DNA from: Turnera subulata
Lineage: Eukaryota; Streptophyta; Magnoliopsida; Malpighiales; Passifloraceae
Reading direction: 5' to 3'
Assembly (NCBI GenBank): GCA_028386065.3
Contig: JAKUCV010006880.1
Span: 68,125 to 132,124, forward strand
Length of the DNA stretch: 64,000 nt
Shown: one piece after another, positions 46,930 to 57,939 of the stretch
Layout of the letters: every line of letters starts with the position of its first letter
Position numbering within the stretch: position 1 is the stretch's first letter
Program-made: the position numbers and the translations under genes
Notes under the pieces: generated by a model
What the model saw: the letters and a program-made list of their open reading frames with translations, nothing else
The model's database searches: none
Told to the model about the DNA's origin: nothing

Positions 46930-48474
46930 CTATCGCTCTCTCCTCCTTAGCCGGGCGGGCAAGCCACCTCTCATCTTGAGGAGCATCGACAAGACGTAAG
47001 GAGGGTCCACCATTTTATCAGCGGTTGCTCCTCCATCAACAGGCAACACCTCAAACTCATACATCACAGCTGCCGCTATAGCCTTCATCTGAATGTACGC
47101 CAAAGGCTTCCCCAGACACGTCCTTGGCCCACAATGAAACACAGGATACTTGAACTGATCAAAGGGCTTATACAGTCCATCACCATCCAACCATCTCTCT
47201 GGCTTGAACTCCCTGCAATCCTTACCCCACAAACTCTCCATTCTCCCCATTGCATAAGCAGAATAATCAGCAAACCACCCTTCCTTCACCTGGGTCCCAT
47301 CTGGCAAGACATCATCATCCACCACTACTCTTGTGTCGATGGCCACGGGCGGGAACAACCGCATTGACTCTGATATCGCTGCATGCAGATAATTGCACCT
47401 CTGCAGCTCATCGTAGCTGAAAATCATTGGCTCTGGCTTTGACTTCACCTCCTGTGCAGCCAATGATGATAGCTCGTTGTAGATCAAGCTTGCACAACGA
47501 GGATTGCCAGCGACCAACCAAAAGAACCATGTCAATGCTGATGAAGTCGAGTCCTTCCCCGCAAGAACAAAACTTATGACTATGTCTCTCAAGAACTTAA
47601 TCCTTTCTTCTTCGTTACTGAATTCCATGTCAGAGCTAAACAGCATGAATCTTGACAACAGATCTTGATTCTTACCCACTTCTTCACGTCCTTGTCTTGA
47701 TTTTATGACCTCCTCGGCAAACTTGTTGATTATGTCAATAGCTTCTCTAAACTGTCTCTCAGATCCCAAGTTGAAGTATCTTTTGAGTTTCCACACTGCA
47801 GGGACTGGAGAAATGAACCTGTCAAACCCAATCTGAACTGCAACATCAAAGGCTTCAACAAAAGGCAAACCTGACATGGACTCCGGGTCTACGCCAAAGG
47901 CAACGTTGCATATGTTGATGAAAGTGAACTTCTGCAACAGTTCTTGAAGGTCAAAGACCGAGTTCTCGTCACATGCCTTGGATAGGAAAGGGATAAGCCT
48001 TTTGGACATCTCGGATTTAACCACATCTGATAAGAAGTATCTGAGCGACTTGGTGTTGAATTCATGACTAGCAATCTTGCGTTGAGCACTCCAGAGGTCA
48101 CCGTCAACATTAAAGATTCCATAACCAAGGAGTTCATAGAGGTTGTTGAGGTAGCGAGTGCCTTTGACGTAGTTGGAGAAGTTGGAGACAAGGAGGTGCT
48201 CTAAGTTGACTGGATTTACTGTGCAGATGCCTTGACGGACATTGAACAAGAGGTTGACTTGCATAGTTGACGAAGGTGTATGGGAAAGCAAGTCTGTTGT
48301 CCAGTCATGGAAGCGGTGGCGGTGCCGGAGGAAGCCGATGATGTTTCCGATTATAGGATATGATTCTGGACATGGGTTCTTGTTTGAAGAAGTTGAAGTT
48401 GAGTAGAGGAAGTAAATGAGGATCAGGGCTGAGATGGAGGACAGGGATACAGAGAGAAAGTTGATTTCCATCAT
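46930..48474 (-). CDS. cytochrome P450, CYP94 family
   Basis: An intronless frame of 514 codons starting at the first of two adjacent ATGs (48474), which places the hydrophobic ER anchor (about residues 5-25) at the N-terminus. An in-frame extension to 48693 is open but has no anchor and is probably 5' UTR. P450 landmarks in order are the I-helix LAGKDST (oxygen binding), ESMR (K-helix ExxR), FKPERW and the heme loop FHCGPRTCLG with Cys453. The 'GPRTCLGK.LAYIQMKAIA' segment and lack of introns fit CYP94. Members of this family hydroxylate fatty acids at the omega end (cutin and suberin) or inactivate jasmonoyl-isoleucine. Subfamily A/D-like features are seen, but the substrate is not proven. 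Confidence 0.92.
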   Translation of the reverse strand: MMEINFLSVSLSSISALILIYFLYSTSTSSNKNPCPESYPIIGNIIGFLRHRHRFHDWTTDLLSHTPSSTMQVNLLFNVRQGICTVNPVNLEHLLVSNFSNYVKGTRYLNNLYELLGYGIFNVDGDLWSAQRKIASHEFNTKSLRYFLSDVVKSEMSKRLIPFLSKACDENSVFDLQELLQKFTFINICNVAFGVDPESMSGLPFVEAFDVAVQIGFDRFISPVPAVWKLKRYFNLGSERQFREAIDIINKFAEEVIKSRQGREEVGKNQDLLSRFMLFSSDMEFSNEEERIKFLRDIVISFVLAGKDSTSSALTWFFWLVAGNPRCASLIYNELSSLAAQEVKSKPEPMIFSYDELQRCNYLHAAISESMRLFPPVAIDTRVVVDDDVLPDGTQVKEGWFADYSAYAMGRMESLWGKDCREFKPERWLDGDGLYKPFDQFKYPVFHCGPRTCLGKPLAYIQMKAIAAAVMYEFEVLPVDGGATADKMVDPPYVLSMLLKMRGGLPARLRRRER

Positions 48475-49179
48475 TATTATTGAAGAAAAGCACAAATGGG
48501 ATGAGAAATGAGAATCCCGTTGTTTTAGTGACGACTGAGAATTCCTTTTTGTGGGCACTCTTTTTATGGTCCACGGACTGGGTATCTCTGACTTTTTACA
48601 AATATCACACCTTTGATAAACTGTGAAGGCAAATATTTTACAAAGGAGCTGCATGATTGCCATCGGAGTTTGGTGAAATTGCCCCCAAGGCAATTCTCAA
48701 GACAAATAAATACCGAACTCCTGCCGTCAGTACTCGTTTTGAAGCTTCAAGAAGACACGAGCTTGGAAATTGGTATGAAACCTAAGTCCAGCTTATACGC
48801 CAATAATGCTCATAGTTCATGTGCGTCTGCAACAAAAACAGCAATGTTTCATTTTGAACTTCTGAAAGGATAAAGCTAACAAAATCAAGGACAGAGATGA
48901 GGTTATTACGTGATCTACTTTGTTAATAATATGGAACGCTGTTATATCAGAGAGGCAATCATACTTAGCTCCTCGGTTGAATTCGTAAAATTCTCAAATG
49001 TCATTGATTCTAACAGATAATGTTAATTAAATTTCACCACCAGTAAATTTCAATTGCCAGTTAGACAAACCGATAACTATAAGGAAGTGTTGATCACAAT
49101 AAAAAAGCGTTAATACGTTAAAATTCACGACAAAATTATTATATGACTTCATTTTTGGACAAGAACGCATAATCTGAGA
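48475..49179. other. P450 5' flank, no gene
   Basis: Contains the upstream open extension of the P450 frame and a short plus-strand frame without features. Confidence 0.5.
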
Positions 49180-49730
49180 TAACCATTCTGACTTGAATAG
49201 ATGATAATTGAAAAAAAAAAAAAATTAAAGCCACCTGGGATTTAATACTATAGACATAACCCATCTATATCCATTTACATCTGACGAGTGTTAAAATTTC
49301 CTTGGGTCAACAAGTTTAGGGAAGCAGTAGAACAGAAGTGCATGCTTCAGACAACTTGAAAAGAAGTTATTTACAATGAAGCATAAGCATTCTGACTCAA
49401 ATACATGACAATTGGAAAGGAAATGCTTTTCAAAGCCCTATGTGAGTAACCCCAGAGGAACAATCCAGCCATGCGCTCTCAAATCAGAAGCCTGTTAAAT
49501 TTCCGTTGGGTTGATGAGTTTAGGGGAGAATTGGTAGGGGTACAACTTTATTTTAGAGGTTTTACAATCATTGGATAAACTTTGGACTCAAAAACAGGAC
49601 AACTGCAGAGAAAACTCTTTCTTAAGATATGCATGCACAAACGAATCACATCTGATGACTGCTAAATTTCCCTTCGGTAGTTAAGAGCAGGGAAGATGTC
49701 AAACATATGTGCAAGCTTCACACAACTTTA
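49180..49730. repeat. degenerate ~170-200-bp tandem repeat, three copies
   Basis: The phrase GACTCAAATACATGACAATT and variants recurs at about 49189, 49393 and 49586. GTTAAATTTCC(G/T)TTGGG and variants recurs at about 49290, 49493 and 49661, followed each time by GTTTAGGGRAG-like sequence. Copies are strongly diverged. No coding potential was found. Confidence 0.6.
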
Positions 49731-49828
49731 GAACTCGTTAGTTGGATTATCTTCAAGGAAAAAAGTTCACCGATTTTGGAGCTTGGGGCAACATTTCACT
49801 GGAAGCCTTCCTGCCTCTTCAACTGAAG

Positions 49829-50004
49829 CTAATTTGTCATGGAAAGAATGTCCAGTTCCCTCCGAGCATCAATTCTTGCTGCAATAACAATTAATGACAG
49901 ACCAGTCCCTTCGTTGCATAAATAGCTGCTTTTATTTGAATAACAGCCTCCTCTCTATATGCAACTTTCCTGCAATCAATACGGCCAAAAGCTTCCACAG
50001 ATGC
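49829..50004 (-). other. exon-like minus-strand sequence, unidentified
   Basis: After a good acceptor (TATCAG at 50010-50005) the minus strand reads ASVEAFGRIDCRKVAYREEA and VIQIKAAI. In another frame close to the end it reads ARIDARRELDILSMTN before a stop. The amino-acid composition looks coding, but I cannot assign a family and the frames do not join cleanly. It may be the last exon of a gene or a decayed one. Confidence 0.25.
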
Positions 50005-52006
50005 CTGATATTGACAGATTCATAAAATAAAAGAAATCTAACACTTGTACTTAGCAGCTTTTATAATACACGAAAAAAGTAAAATGCGGAAAATAATATA
50101 CAATGAAAGCTAAAAGTACTTCATTTGTAGAGAACCTATATGAAACAGGAGAATGGTAGAAAGTGATGCTATTCAATCATTTTCCCATGGTAACCAAGTT
50201 TTGCTCCAATCTTCTGCAATTGCGAAGATAGTTTTCTTTGTTTATTTCATTACATCAAAAAGAAAACAAGAGCTTCCTAAATTTCATATAGTGCATATCA
50301 AAGAACGTTCCTAGATCCAAGGATTGAAGTTACTTCCAAACACATGTTGATTTTCATGCCATAACTGGCATAGTAAAGAAATGATGCTGCATAATTATAT
50401 ATCCAATAGAATCTGGACATCTTGAAACCTAAAGATGTTTATCATTTTGACTCCCATTACAAGTAAGTGTTCAATGTGTAAAAAATGAAAATGGCAGATG
50501 CCAAGTGCATTATCTAGGGCCTTTAGGTTCTTCCTTTGCTAAATCAGTCAGGTTTTTAACATGTTTATATTTCTGCTTACACCACCACTCCAGCCCCCGC
50601 TCCACCACTCTCCTTTCCCCTCCCAACCCCAATTTTAACAAGACTAATCAGCATCAGAGTTTAACTTGTTCTATGCCACATGTTTCTCTGTTGCATAGAA
50701 ATAAAACAACTGCTAGTTCTATTAACAAAGATATACATCTCTTCCAACCTATTCATAATCATTTCTTGCATCTATTAGACTGAAATTAAAATATTCAATT
50801 ATTCATGACTTTATCAGGTCAATGGTCTTTCTTCTTCTTCCTCCCTCCCTGTCTCACCTTTTCTTTTCTATTTGTACCCAAGCAAACTCAAGCCCCAGTC
50901 TTGTAGGCAGCACGATCACTAAGTTACCTAGACCCTGATTGTCTCACTTTTCCATTTCCATTCACCTCCTGAATTTTTAAAACCACATACTTGATCAAAA
51001 GGGAGAAAGAGAGTAAAAGTGAAGTGAGGAAAAAAAAAGATAAACCAGAAAATTTTATTTACTCAGTTTTTCTAATAATACAAACCCGATATTCATGAAA
51101 GAACCCTGCATGGCCAGCTCTAATCAATCCCTTGATGGTTCCTCTTAATTCGTGACACTTCTGTTTCTATTCTCAGCGTCCCTAATAAGAGGAATGGGGA
51201 TAGCTTGATCCATAATTTCTCCAAATCAGCACCTGGCACAACCTATCTAGCAGCCAATACCAAGAATCTTAGAGGAAGGAGAATATGACATTAATGAACT
51301 TGTTTGTAGATTTGAACAAGCAAACCAGGACACAAACAAAATGCAAAACCAATGAAGTGAATCAATATTACATGCCTCACAATGTGGTAATGGACTGGAT
51401 TGTATCTGATGGATATATTAAAGCAACAAGTTTTATTCATTTCTTCATCCAATTTTTGTTCCTGCTTCCTGTTGTGTTTCTTTTTATTGTATTTTGAAAT
51501 TAGAAGGAACGTGTACAGAACATATTGACTGTACTCAAAAGCACACAAGGGCCTGATTTCAAAATTGATTGCCCACAACCATTAATTCAACTGACTAAAG
51601 AAATGTTTGATATGTAAAATGCTATTTCTTAAATGCTTCTTTTCTTTGTATAATCTGTAGAAGAAAGTATAATTTGCAATTGTCTGTGACATCACAATCG
51701 AAGATTAAGGATTATCAAGCAATTCATTTTTTTTCTTGGGATGCAAGAAGCAAACAATACCCTCAGACTACAGAATATCGATCTAACCACAAACTACAAA
51801 CAAACTAAGTTGTTGAAAGCACAGGTAAAAGCAGCGTGATAGGTATGGCCAAGAAAAGAAAAGAAAACAAATCCATTGCAGTATATAACACAAGACACAT
51901 ATCAATGATCCATAAGAAATTTAAAGCTTCAGGAACACAGAGCATAGGTATCATGACGACCATAACAGATAGGATCAGTGACTTACATGCCAATTTATCA
52001 CTCTGA
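50005..52006. other. intergenic / 3' flank of INTS3, no gene seen
   Basis: Only short unsupported frames were found on either strand. Confidence 0.45.
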
Positions 52007-54994
52007 CTATGTAGTTTTTTTGCTCAGAATATTTGCAGAAAAGTTCCCCAAAATGTTGGCAGAAGTCTTTCCTTGTCCACTAAAATAATTCAACAACCAT
52101 AGAGTTGCAGAAGGATTAATCACAATCCCACCTGTGTTTATGGCATCCCCATTCTTGTCATCAAATTTGTCTGAGAATTTAGTTAAGCTATCAAATAGCA
52201 TCGAGGCATTAGAGACAGCCCATGCAGCCAACACTGTGGCAGCAAAGTCCTGGAATATATTGCTAGGTAGTGACATGATTACCCCAACGAGTTCAGGAGT
52301 CGGTGCACAGCAACTGCACAACGTAAGAAGGCCTCCAACTGCAATAGCACTTCTATTTCCATCTAGTTCATCAGAGAAGAAAAATTTCAGAACAATCTTC
52401 TCCAGCTGAACCTCAGATACTGCAAGCTCTGATCTAATCAAGCCCCACAACTTGTGCTGCTCTGAAGAATTCCAACTGAGAGAGTTTTTTATCAAGAGAA
52501 AAATAATTTCAATGTCATCCCCGAAGATTGAGAATCTCTTCAGCCCAATTTCAAACTGTACATCAACAAGATCAGCATAATCCAACTGGTTTACAAGCAA
52601 CCTGATAATATCCACCTGACCAGTGCATAAATCAGCAAGATAACAGAAGATATCGCGGAACAAATTCTTTGATCTTTCTCTATCCCATAGAAAACAAGAA
52701 GCTAAGTCTATACACAGGAGATTCAAGAGAGTTGTGCCATCTTCTTCAGACATGGCTGTATTCGAAATTGTAAGAAAGAGTTTGTAAGTGGTGAAAGCAT
52801 CTTCCACTAACTTACCAACAAACGCCTTATCCATTATAGAAGAGGAAACAAAGTTTTCATGGAAATCTTGCTTCCCTCTATTCTGAAAAGAAAAATAACC
52901 ATTGATGTGAAAACGTAATAATGATGTCCTGCCACTTTCTTTCGCAGCATTATTATCAACCTTTTCAGTCTCTAAGTTACCAGTTAAATATGACTCATAA
53001 GCTAGCCTGGCTGCATAATATAATAAGTGTGCTCTTACTGGAAAATCATTTCTCAACCATAATAAAAGCATTTCTTGCATCCTCTCATGCTTAGAAATCA
53101 TGAAAGTACGAATAATCAAGGTCGTGGCAGACTGAATACCACTGTCAGAACAAGGAAGGAGACCATTAAGCTCGGAAGGAGGAAATAATCTGTAGCCAAT
53201 TGATTCACATTCATCTGTTATTTTTGAAGACAATTTTTCAGGGGAAACTGAACCACTCGCCAGTGCTTGGTCATCCAGAAACACAAATGTATAAAGTATT
53301 GACTCCAAGATGTTAAGCTCCATTGCATTTGACGTCTTCATAGCTTCTGCAAGATTTTGTACCAAGCTCTCAATAACACAAACCTGACCTCCACCAATTA
53401 AACCTGATGGAGTCGAAGTAGTATCTGAGTTATCTGAAACAGGAACAATGGCATTGCAGGGTTTACTAGTAAATTTATCTCCCATTGTGTGTGCAGTTTG
53501 TTGTTCCAGTGATAGTGTTGGGGAGACTGGAGAGGACATATTTTGCAAACTTAAGGGTGTTGAAAGGTGAGGAGGAAGAGCAACTGGAAATTCATCATGG
53601 ATTCCAGAATTGAAACGTAACAATAACTTCCCAAGTCTCTCTTTCAGAAGAGGAGAGAGGGCATCACAAGAAATCAAAACATCCACTGAGTGTACTACTC
53701 CTTTCTGAACAAGTGCGTTAAAAGCTGATGATAGACCTCTCATAACAAAATGATTATGGCCTACATCGTAGTTGTCAGCAAGAAGCAACAAGAAATCCAG
53801 AAGAGAATGGGTCATATCAACATATTGGGGTATCGAGAATACCATTAAGAGCATCGCAGGCTCAATATTCATGATATTATCTACCTTTTCATCGAAGAAA
53901 AGCCAGTCATAAAATAAGGCCAGCTTGGCATTGGCTTCAACGTAATTCTTTCGACAAGTTTTCAATAACCAACCTATAACAGCCCATCTTGGTATAATAT
54001 CAGACTGAAGTATCTCATTAGACGGGTGGTGTGCACAACATATGAAGCGTACAATGTCAATGACAAGAGTCTCTCTCTCAGGCCCCGAAAGAAATTTCTT
54101 AGCAAACCAGGCTTGATAACGCTTCTGACTCCCAAACTTCACATGCACAAGTAAAAATCTCAACTGCGCTTCCACCTCCGGAGTGATACGAAGCAGGAAA
54201 TACCGACTGGAAGTCCTAGTGCTGTATAACTGTGCAATATCATAAAATCCATTCGTCCTAAACTCATTCGGGTTCAACAACAAATCCTTCCATATAGCCC
54301 GAAACTCGGGGACATGAGCCAAATCCTGGAGTAACCTGACGAGGTCCCTCCCCATCCTCATACACAAATGGAACTGCTCCCTCAACATCTTCACACAAAA
54401 CTCAATCTCCAACCTTCTCAATGCCTCCAACCTCTCATTGCCCGACACCCTACAATGATCTGCCAGCAGCCGAAGGAAAACATACAAAGCACTCGTCAAA
54501 ACCAAGGGCTGTTCTTCCAACAAGCAATCCCATTTCCCAAAGAGAACAGTCACCATCTCAAAACACAGCCACAGATTCCCATCACTAAAATCCCCACCAG
54601 CAATTTGCCTCAACAGACACACCAACAACCCATCAAAACCAACCCCTACCACATCGACCATCTCTTTAACAGCCCAAATCAGCTGATCCTTGGCGGAATC
54701 CACCAACTTACCATACAAATCAGCCGCAACTTTCACCAGGAAACCCACAAACAGTGCGTACCCGTCCGTGACAATAGCATGTAGGTGCTTAATGTGAGTC
54801 TTAGCGAAACCGGGCTCGGTCAGGATTCCGTACAGAATAGCCTTGCTAAGCTGTGAGTATTCGTGCGGGTTGGGTATCGCTAACGAGAAGGGAGGCCTCA
54901 GTTTGGGCTCGAGCTCGCCAAAAGCTTGCCTGAGAGTGAGTTCAAGCTGGCTTTCGGCCTCAAAAGGAGCAACTTTAAGCAGCTTTGACGCCAT
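52007..54994 (-). CDS. INTS3: Integrator complex subunit 3 (INTS3/EMB2739-like)
   Basis: An uninterrupted frame of 995 codons. The N-terminal part (about 10-460) is the all-helical INTS3 N-terminal domain. It includes LEPKLRPPFSLAI, EMVDVVGVGFDGLL, LLRQIAGGDF, RYFLLRITPEVEAQLRFLL and IPRWAVIGWLLKTCRKNY. A serine-rich, poorly ordered linker (about 475-540) precedes a C-terminal helical region. INTS3 belongs to the Integrator complex, which cleaves snRNA and attenuated transcripts, and pairs with single-strand DNA-binding proteins in genome maintenance; loss of the plant gene is embryo lethal. It has no introns in the coding region. A 97-98% identical copy of codons 1-456 lies at 57940-59307 on the same strand. 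Confidence 0.88.
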   Translation of the reverse strand: MASKLLKVAPFEAESQLELTLRQAFGELEPKLRPPFSLAIPNPHEYSQLSKAILYGILTEPGFAKTHIKHLHAIVTDGYALFVGFLVKVAADLYGKLVDSAKDQLIWAVKEMVDVVGVGFDGLLVCLLRQIAGGDFSDGNLWLCFEMVTVLFGKWDCLLEEQPLVLTSALYVFLRLLADHCRVSGNERLEALRRLEIEFCVKMLREQFHLCMRMGRDLVRLLQDLAHVPEFRAIWKDLLLNPNEFRTNGFYDIAQLYSTRTSSRYFLLRITPEVEAQLRFLLVHVKFGSQKRYQAWFAKKFLSGPERETLVIDIVRFICCAHHPSNEILQSDIIPRWAVIGWLLKTCRKNYVEANAKLALFYDWLFFDEKVDNIMNIEPAMLLMVFSIPQYVDMTHSLLDFLLLLADNYDVGHNHFVMRGLSSAFNALVQKGVVHSVDVLISCDALSPLLKERLGKLLLRFNSGIHDEFPVALPPHLSTPLSLQNMSSPVSPTLSLEQQTAHTMGDKFTSKPCNAIVPVSDNSDTTSTPSGLIGGGQVCVIESLVQNLAEAMKTSNAMELNILESILYTFVFLDDQALASGSVSPEKLSSKITDECESIGYRLFPPSELNGLLPCSDSGIQSATTLIIRTFMISKHERMQEMLLLWLRNDFPVRAHLLYYAARLAYESYLTGNLETEKVDNNAAKESGRTSLLRFHINGYFSFQNRGKQDFHENFVSSSIMDKAFVGKLVEDAFTTYKLFLTISNTAMSEEDGTTLLNLLCIDLASCFLWDRERSKNLFRDIFCYLADLCTGQVDIIRLLVNQLDYADLVDVQFEIGLKRFSIFGDDIEIIFLLIKNSLSWNSSEQHKLWGLIRSELAVSEVQLEKIVLKFFFSDELDGNRSAIAVGGLLTLCSCCAPTPELVGVIMSLPSNIFQDFAATVLAAWAVSNASMLFDSLTKFSDKFDDKNGDAINTGGIVINPSATLWLLNYFSGQGKTSANILGNFSANILSKKTT

Positions 54995-55344
54995 AATTGG
55001 ACGATGGAAACCTTATTCATAAAAAAGAATGATTCGAACAACAGAGAGAAGATGCAGTTTTACCTGAGGTGAAAGAGTTGGAGGGAACCAACACCACCAG
55101 CAATCACTGCGTTCTCTTCTTTATAACAGTTGGGTGAGAAGAAAACAAATCAATTATACACAAGACAGCCACAGAGCATCAAACCTGCACTGCAAACTGA
55201 GCTACTTCTCTTGTTTTCTTTCCTTTTTCTTATTTAAAAAATCATAATTAACCTCCACAGAAGCTTTGGGTGATCATCGTCTCATCGAGAAGCGGTATCG
55301 TTGTCTACAGTTTTAAGTGAATTTAACATAACTCTTTCCAACGA
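54995..55344. promoter_or_regulatory. INTS3 5' flank
   Basis: Leader and promoter region on the minus strand. Similarity to the flank of the truncated copy stops about 12 bp upstream of the ATG, so the copy does not share this promoter. Confidence 0.4.
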
Positions 55345-55416
55345 AGCGGAGTGGCGCAGCGGAAGCGTGGTGGGCCCATAACCCACAGGTCCCAGGATCG
55401 AAACCTGGCTCCGCTA
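55345..55416 (+). tRNA. initiator tRNA-Met (CAT), acceptor-stem variant
   Basis: A 72-nt cloverleaf whose body matches the plant initiator: GTGGCGCAGCGGAAGCG, anticodon arm GTGGG-CCCATAA-CCCAC with CAT at 55377-55379, and T arm CCAGG-ATCGAAA-CCTGG. The acceptor stem AGCGGAG/CTCCGCT keeps the initiator A1-U72 pair but differs from the ATCAGAG/CTCTGAT stem I recall for the common plant form. The 3' end is complementary to the copia primer-binding site at 3123-3136. The flank TTTTTTTT (about 55426) is the terminator. It lies 351 bp upstream of INTS3, on the opposite strand. Confidence 0.93.
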
Positions 55417-57022
55417 TTTAGGTATTTTTTTTTCCAATTCACTCACTCTTCTAAAACGACAAGTCGCATTTTCCAATTCACTTTTTATGGACGGCAGCTC
55501 GTCTTTCATTTAGTTCTTTTCCAACTCTTTCCAAGAACGACAAGCCGTCTTTTTCATCCTTTAAAAATCAACAGTACAACTTGCAACAGCAAAAACAACT
55601 GATCCTTTTCAAGTTGATAAAAAAAAAACATGTAAAAAGGCTGTCAATTAATTGCTATACAGCCGGAGGATCTTTAATATCAACGATGGCCTTGGTTTTT
55701 CTGGAAGAATTAACATCAATGTGGTCTGTGAGTGTAAACATAATTGATGAGGCAAACCATCTCCTGCTACCTATGTTGTCCACTCCATTGTCATACTTTC
55801 CCTTATAGTTCTAGCCAACCGAAAGAAAGAATTGGTTTTTTCTCTTATTTTTGAAACCATAAAGACTTGTTGTATTCGTCAGTCATATTTTTCCTCCTAC
55901 TGTCAGCCTAACATGTTATCTTCTGTGTCGGTCTATGGGAGGTGTAGAACCCACGTCAGGGACAGAGTAATGTAACAGGCCACTGCAAAGGTTTATGGAA
56001 TCATGTATGTCATAATATTCCCCATAGAGCGGCGTCCAAGTACGTACCAACTACAGTTTTTACCAATAACTTTTCCGGTCACATTATTACTGGTTAATGA
56101 ACTGAGCAAATCTAGTTTAGCCGTTTCGCCAAACGCAATATCAAGTCACTTCCCACAGTGTAACAAGGATCCTGCGCCCAAGAAAAGACCAAACACGGCA
56201 GCGGTTCCAAGTGTGGTTTGCCCAACATGCCGGATCTTCAGGAGCCCTGGCACCTGCATTGTGGAATCCCAAGCAAGTTAACAACCAAAGTTTAGATGTA
56301 CAGATGTGTATAAAAAGAGTCACCAACGAAAATAAATAGCAGAATTTATGCTTGAAATCTAAGGCAAGACAAAGACATGGCACAGTTATCTAACAATTTC
56401 AACTTTAAGTTGCCACAACGCAGATTAAGAACCTAAGAATTTAGCATTGTTTATCTCCTACCTCCTTTTTTTTCCCTGTGTTTTTTGCATGTTGATCGAA
56501 ATCCTAGAGCAGAAATGTATCTGTAACACAATGCTATTTCCAAACGTAACTCATCTTTGAGAATCAGAGATGCCACCACACTGTTATTTTCAGCACATTC
56601 AAACTACCCATTAGAGGCATAAATGAATCTTATCCACATGGATTGTATTTGGGTCATAATCGGTTTGGCTACCTTTGCTGATGAAGGGGCAGATCCATCT
56701 TTGAAACCTCAAGCCCTTTAACCGCTCAGTTTGTCATAACAGTATAAAACTCCGTCCATGCCCCAAATGCAGGGAATTAAACAAGCTGCATTTATTCTAC
56801 AAACGTTCCTTCTCTCACTCTTTTCATCAGTAGATTCCTTAATTGTCCAAGTTGATATGAACTCGCAGTCATCTAAAGAGGATCATGAGCTGATTCTTTG
56901 CTCCTGATGTGTCCAATTGTCTCTTTCAAAGAATTATCTTCCAGACTTAAAATCAGTAGATATGCCATCTGGCCCTCAAGACGGGAACATATTTTCATTT
57001 TCCATGTGGCACGTAAGAGTTG
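55417..57022. other. intergenic region with one possible terminal exon
   Basis: Apart from 56146-56253 (separate entry) no gene was recognised. The last ~100 bp correspond to the 3' flank of the PPR remnant. Confidence 0.45.
56146..56253 (-). other. possible terminal exon of a small membrane protein
   Basis: After the acceptor AATGCAG the minus strand encodes VPGLLKIRHVGQ, then TTLGTAAVFGLFLGAG and SLLHCGK, and stops at 56146. The middle is a glycine-rich hydrophobic helix. It looks like the conserved end of a short one-pass membrane protein. The upstream exon was not found and I do not recognise the family. Confidence 0.3.
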
Positions 57023-57939
57023 TTATTCGTGAACCATTTCCACTTCTGGGTGTGAATCATCTTCCACGAAGAAAGGTCTTATTCTCTTATCAATTTCTAT
57101 CCAGCTACACCCAGGATTCTTCTTCAAACCTAACTCTTTCATTTGCAATCTCACCCTGCGAACCTCATCCCATTTTTTAGCAACTGAATACATATTTGAT
57201 AAGGTAATATAACTTGATGGATCATCTGGATCCTTCTCAATAGGTAACTTTGCAATTTTCTCTCCCATTTCTAAATTCTTGTGCAAACGACATCCAGATA
57301 ATAATGTGCTTAACAAACCAATATCCTCCCTAATTTCAGTATTGCTTTGGAGAATGCTATAAGCATCATTCAATCTTCCAAAACGTCCAAGAAGATCTAT
57401 CAAGCATGAATAGTGTTCAATTTGGGGTTGGATGTTATATTGCATGATCATCTGATTGAAATAATAATAGCCTTCATCAAGCAATCCTGCATGGCTACAA
57501 GCTGATAACACCGCAAGGAAGGTGACTCCATCTGGTTTTACACTAGACTGCTGCATTTCACTGAAAAGTTTCAGTGCTTCCTCAGCTTGGCCATGAGATC
57601 CATATGCAGTGATCATAGAAGTCCACGATACCAGATCCCTGCTAGGCAACTGATTGAAAACAGTAAGTGCTTTATCCACAGCACCACATTTAGCATACAT
57701 GTCAAGGATGGCCCCCATAACTATTTCATTTGCTTCCAAGCCATTCTCGGTGATTGATCTATGGATCTCCATACCCTTTTCTAAGGCTGCTAATTGTGAA
57801 CATGCTGGTAAGAGAGTAGTGAAAGTTATGGCATCTGGATTTACACCGACTGCTTTCATATCCTCATATAGTTCAAGAGCCTTAAGATAGTTGCCCACTG
57901 TTACATAACCTGAAATCATCACATTCCAACAAATTACAT
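57023..57939 (-). pseudogene. PPR protein (PLS class, E domain), 5'-truncated
   Basis: The frame covers about 305 residues beginning DVICWNVMISGY at the breakpoint with the INTS3 copy. It includes several pentatricopeptide repeats (e.g. VNPDAITFTTLLPACSQ, DLVSWTSMITAYGSHG, VKPDGVTFLAVLSACSHAG) followed by an E domain (IEHYSCLIDLLGR ... LLSGCRLHKN ... YITLSNMYSV ... GLKKNPGCSWIEI). It stops in the E/E+ region at HPEVEMVHE, without a DYW deaminase. PLS-class PPR proteins bind organellar RNA for C-to-U editing. The N-terminal repeats and targeting peptide are missing, replaced by INTS3 sequence one base out of frame. An internal ATG (57922) exists, but without a transit peptide function is unlikely. 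Confidence 0.85.

Noticed and set aside
48475..48693. 73-codon N-terminal extension of the CYP94 protein
   Set aside because: It would bury the ER anchor; starting at 48474 gives the normal family length.
54368..54784. 138-codon plus-strand frame
   Set aside because: Shadow of the INTS3 coding strand; Gln/Pro/His-rich translation typical of antisense reading.
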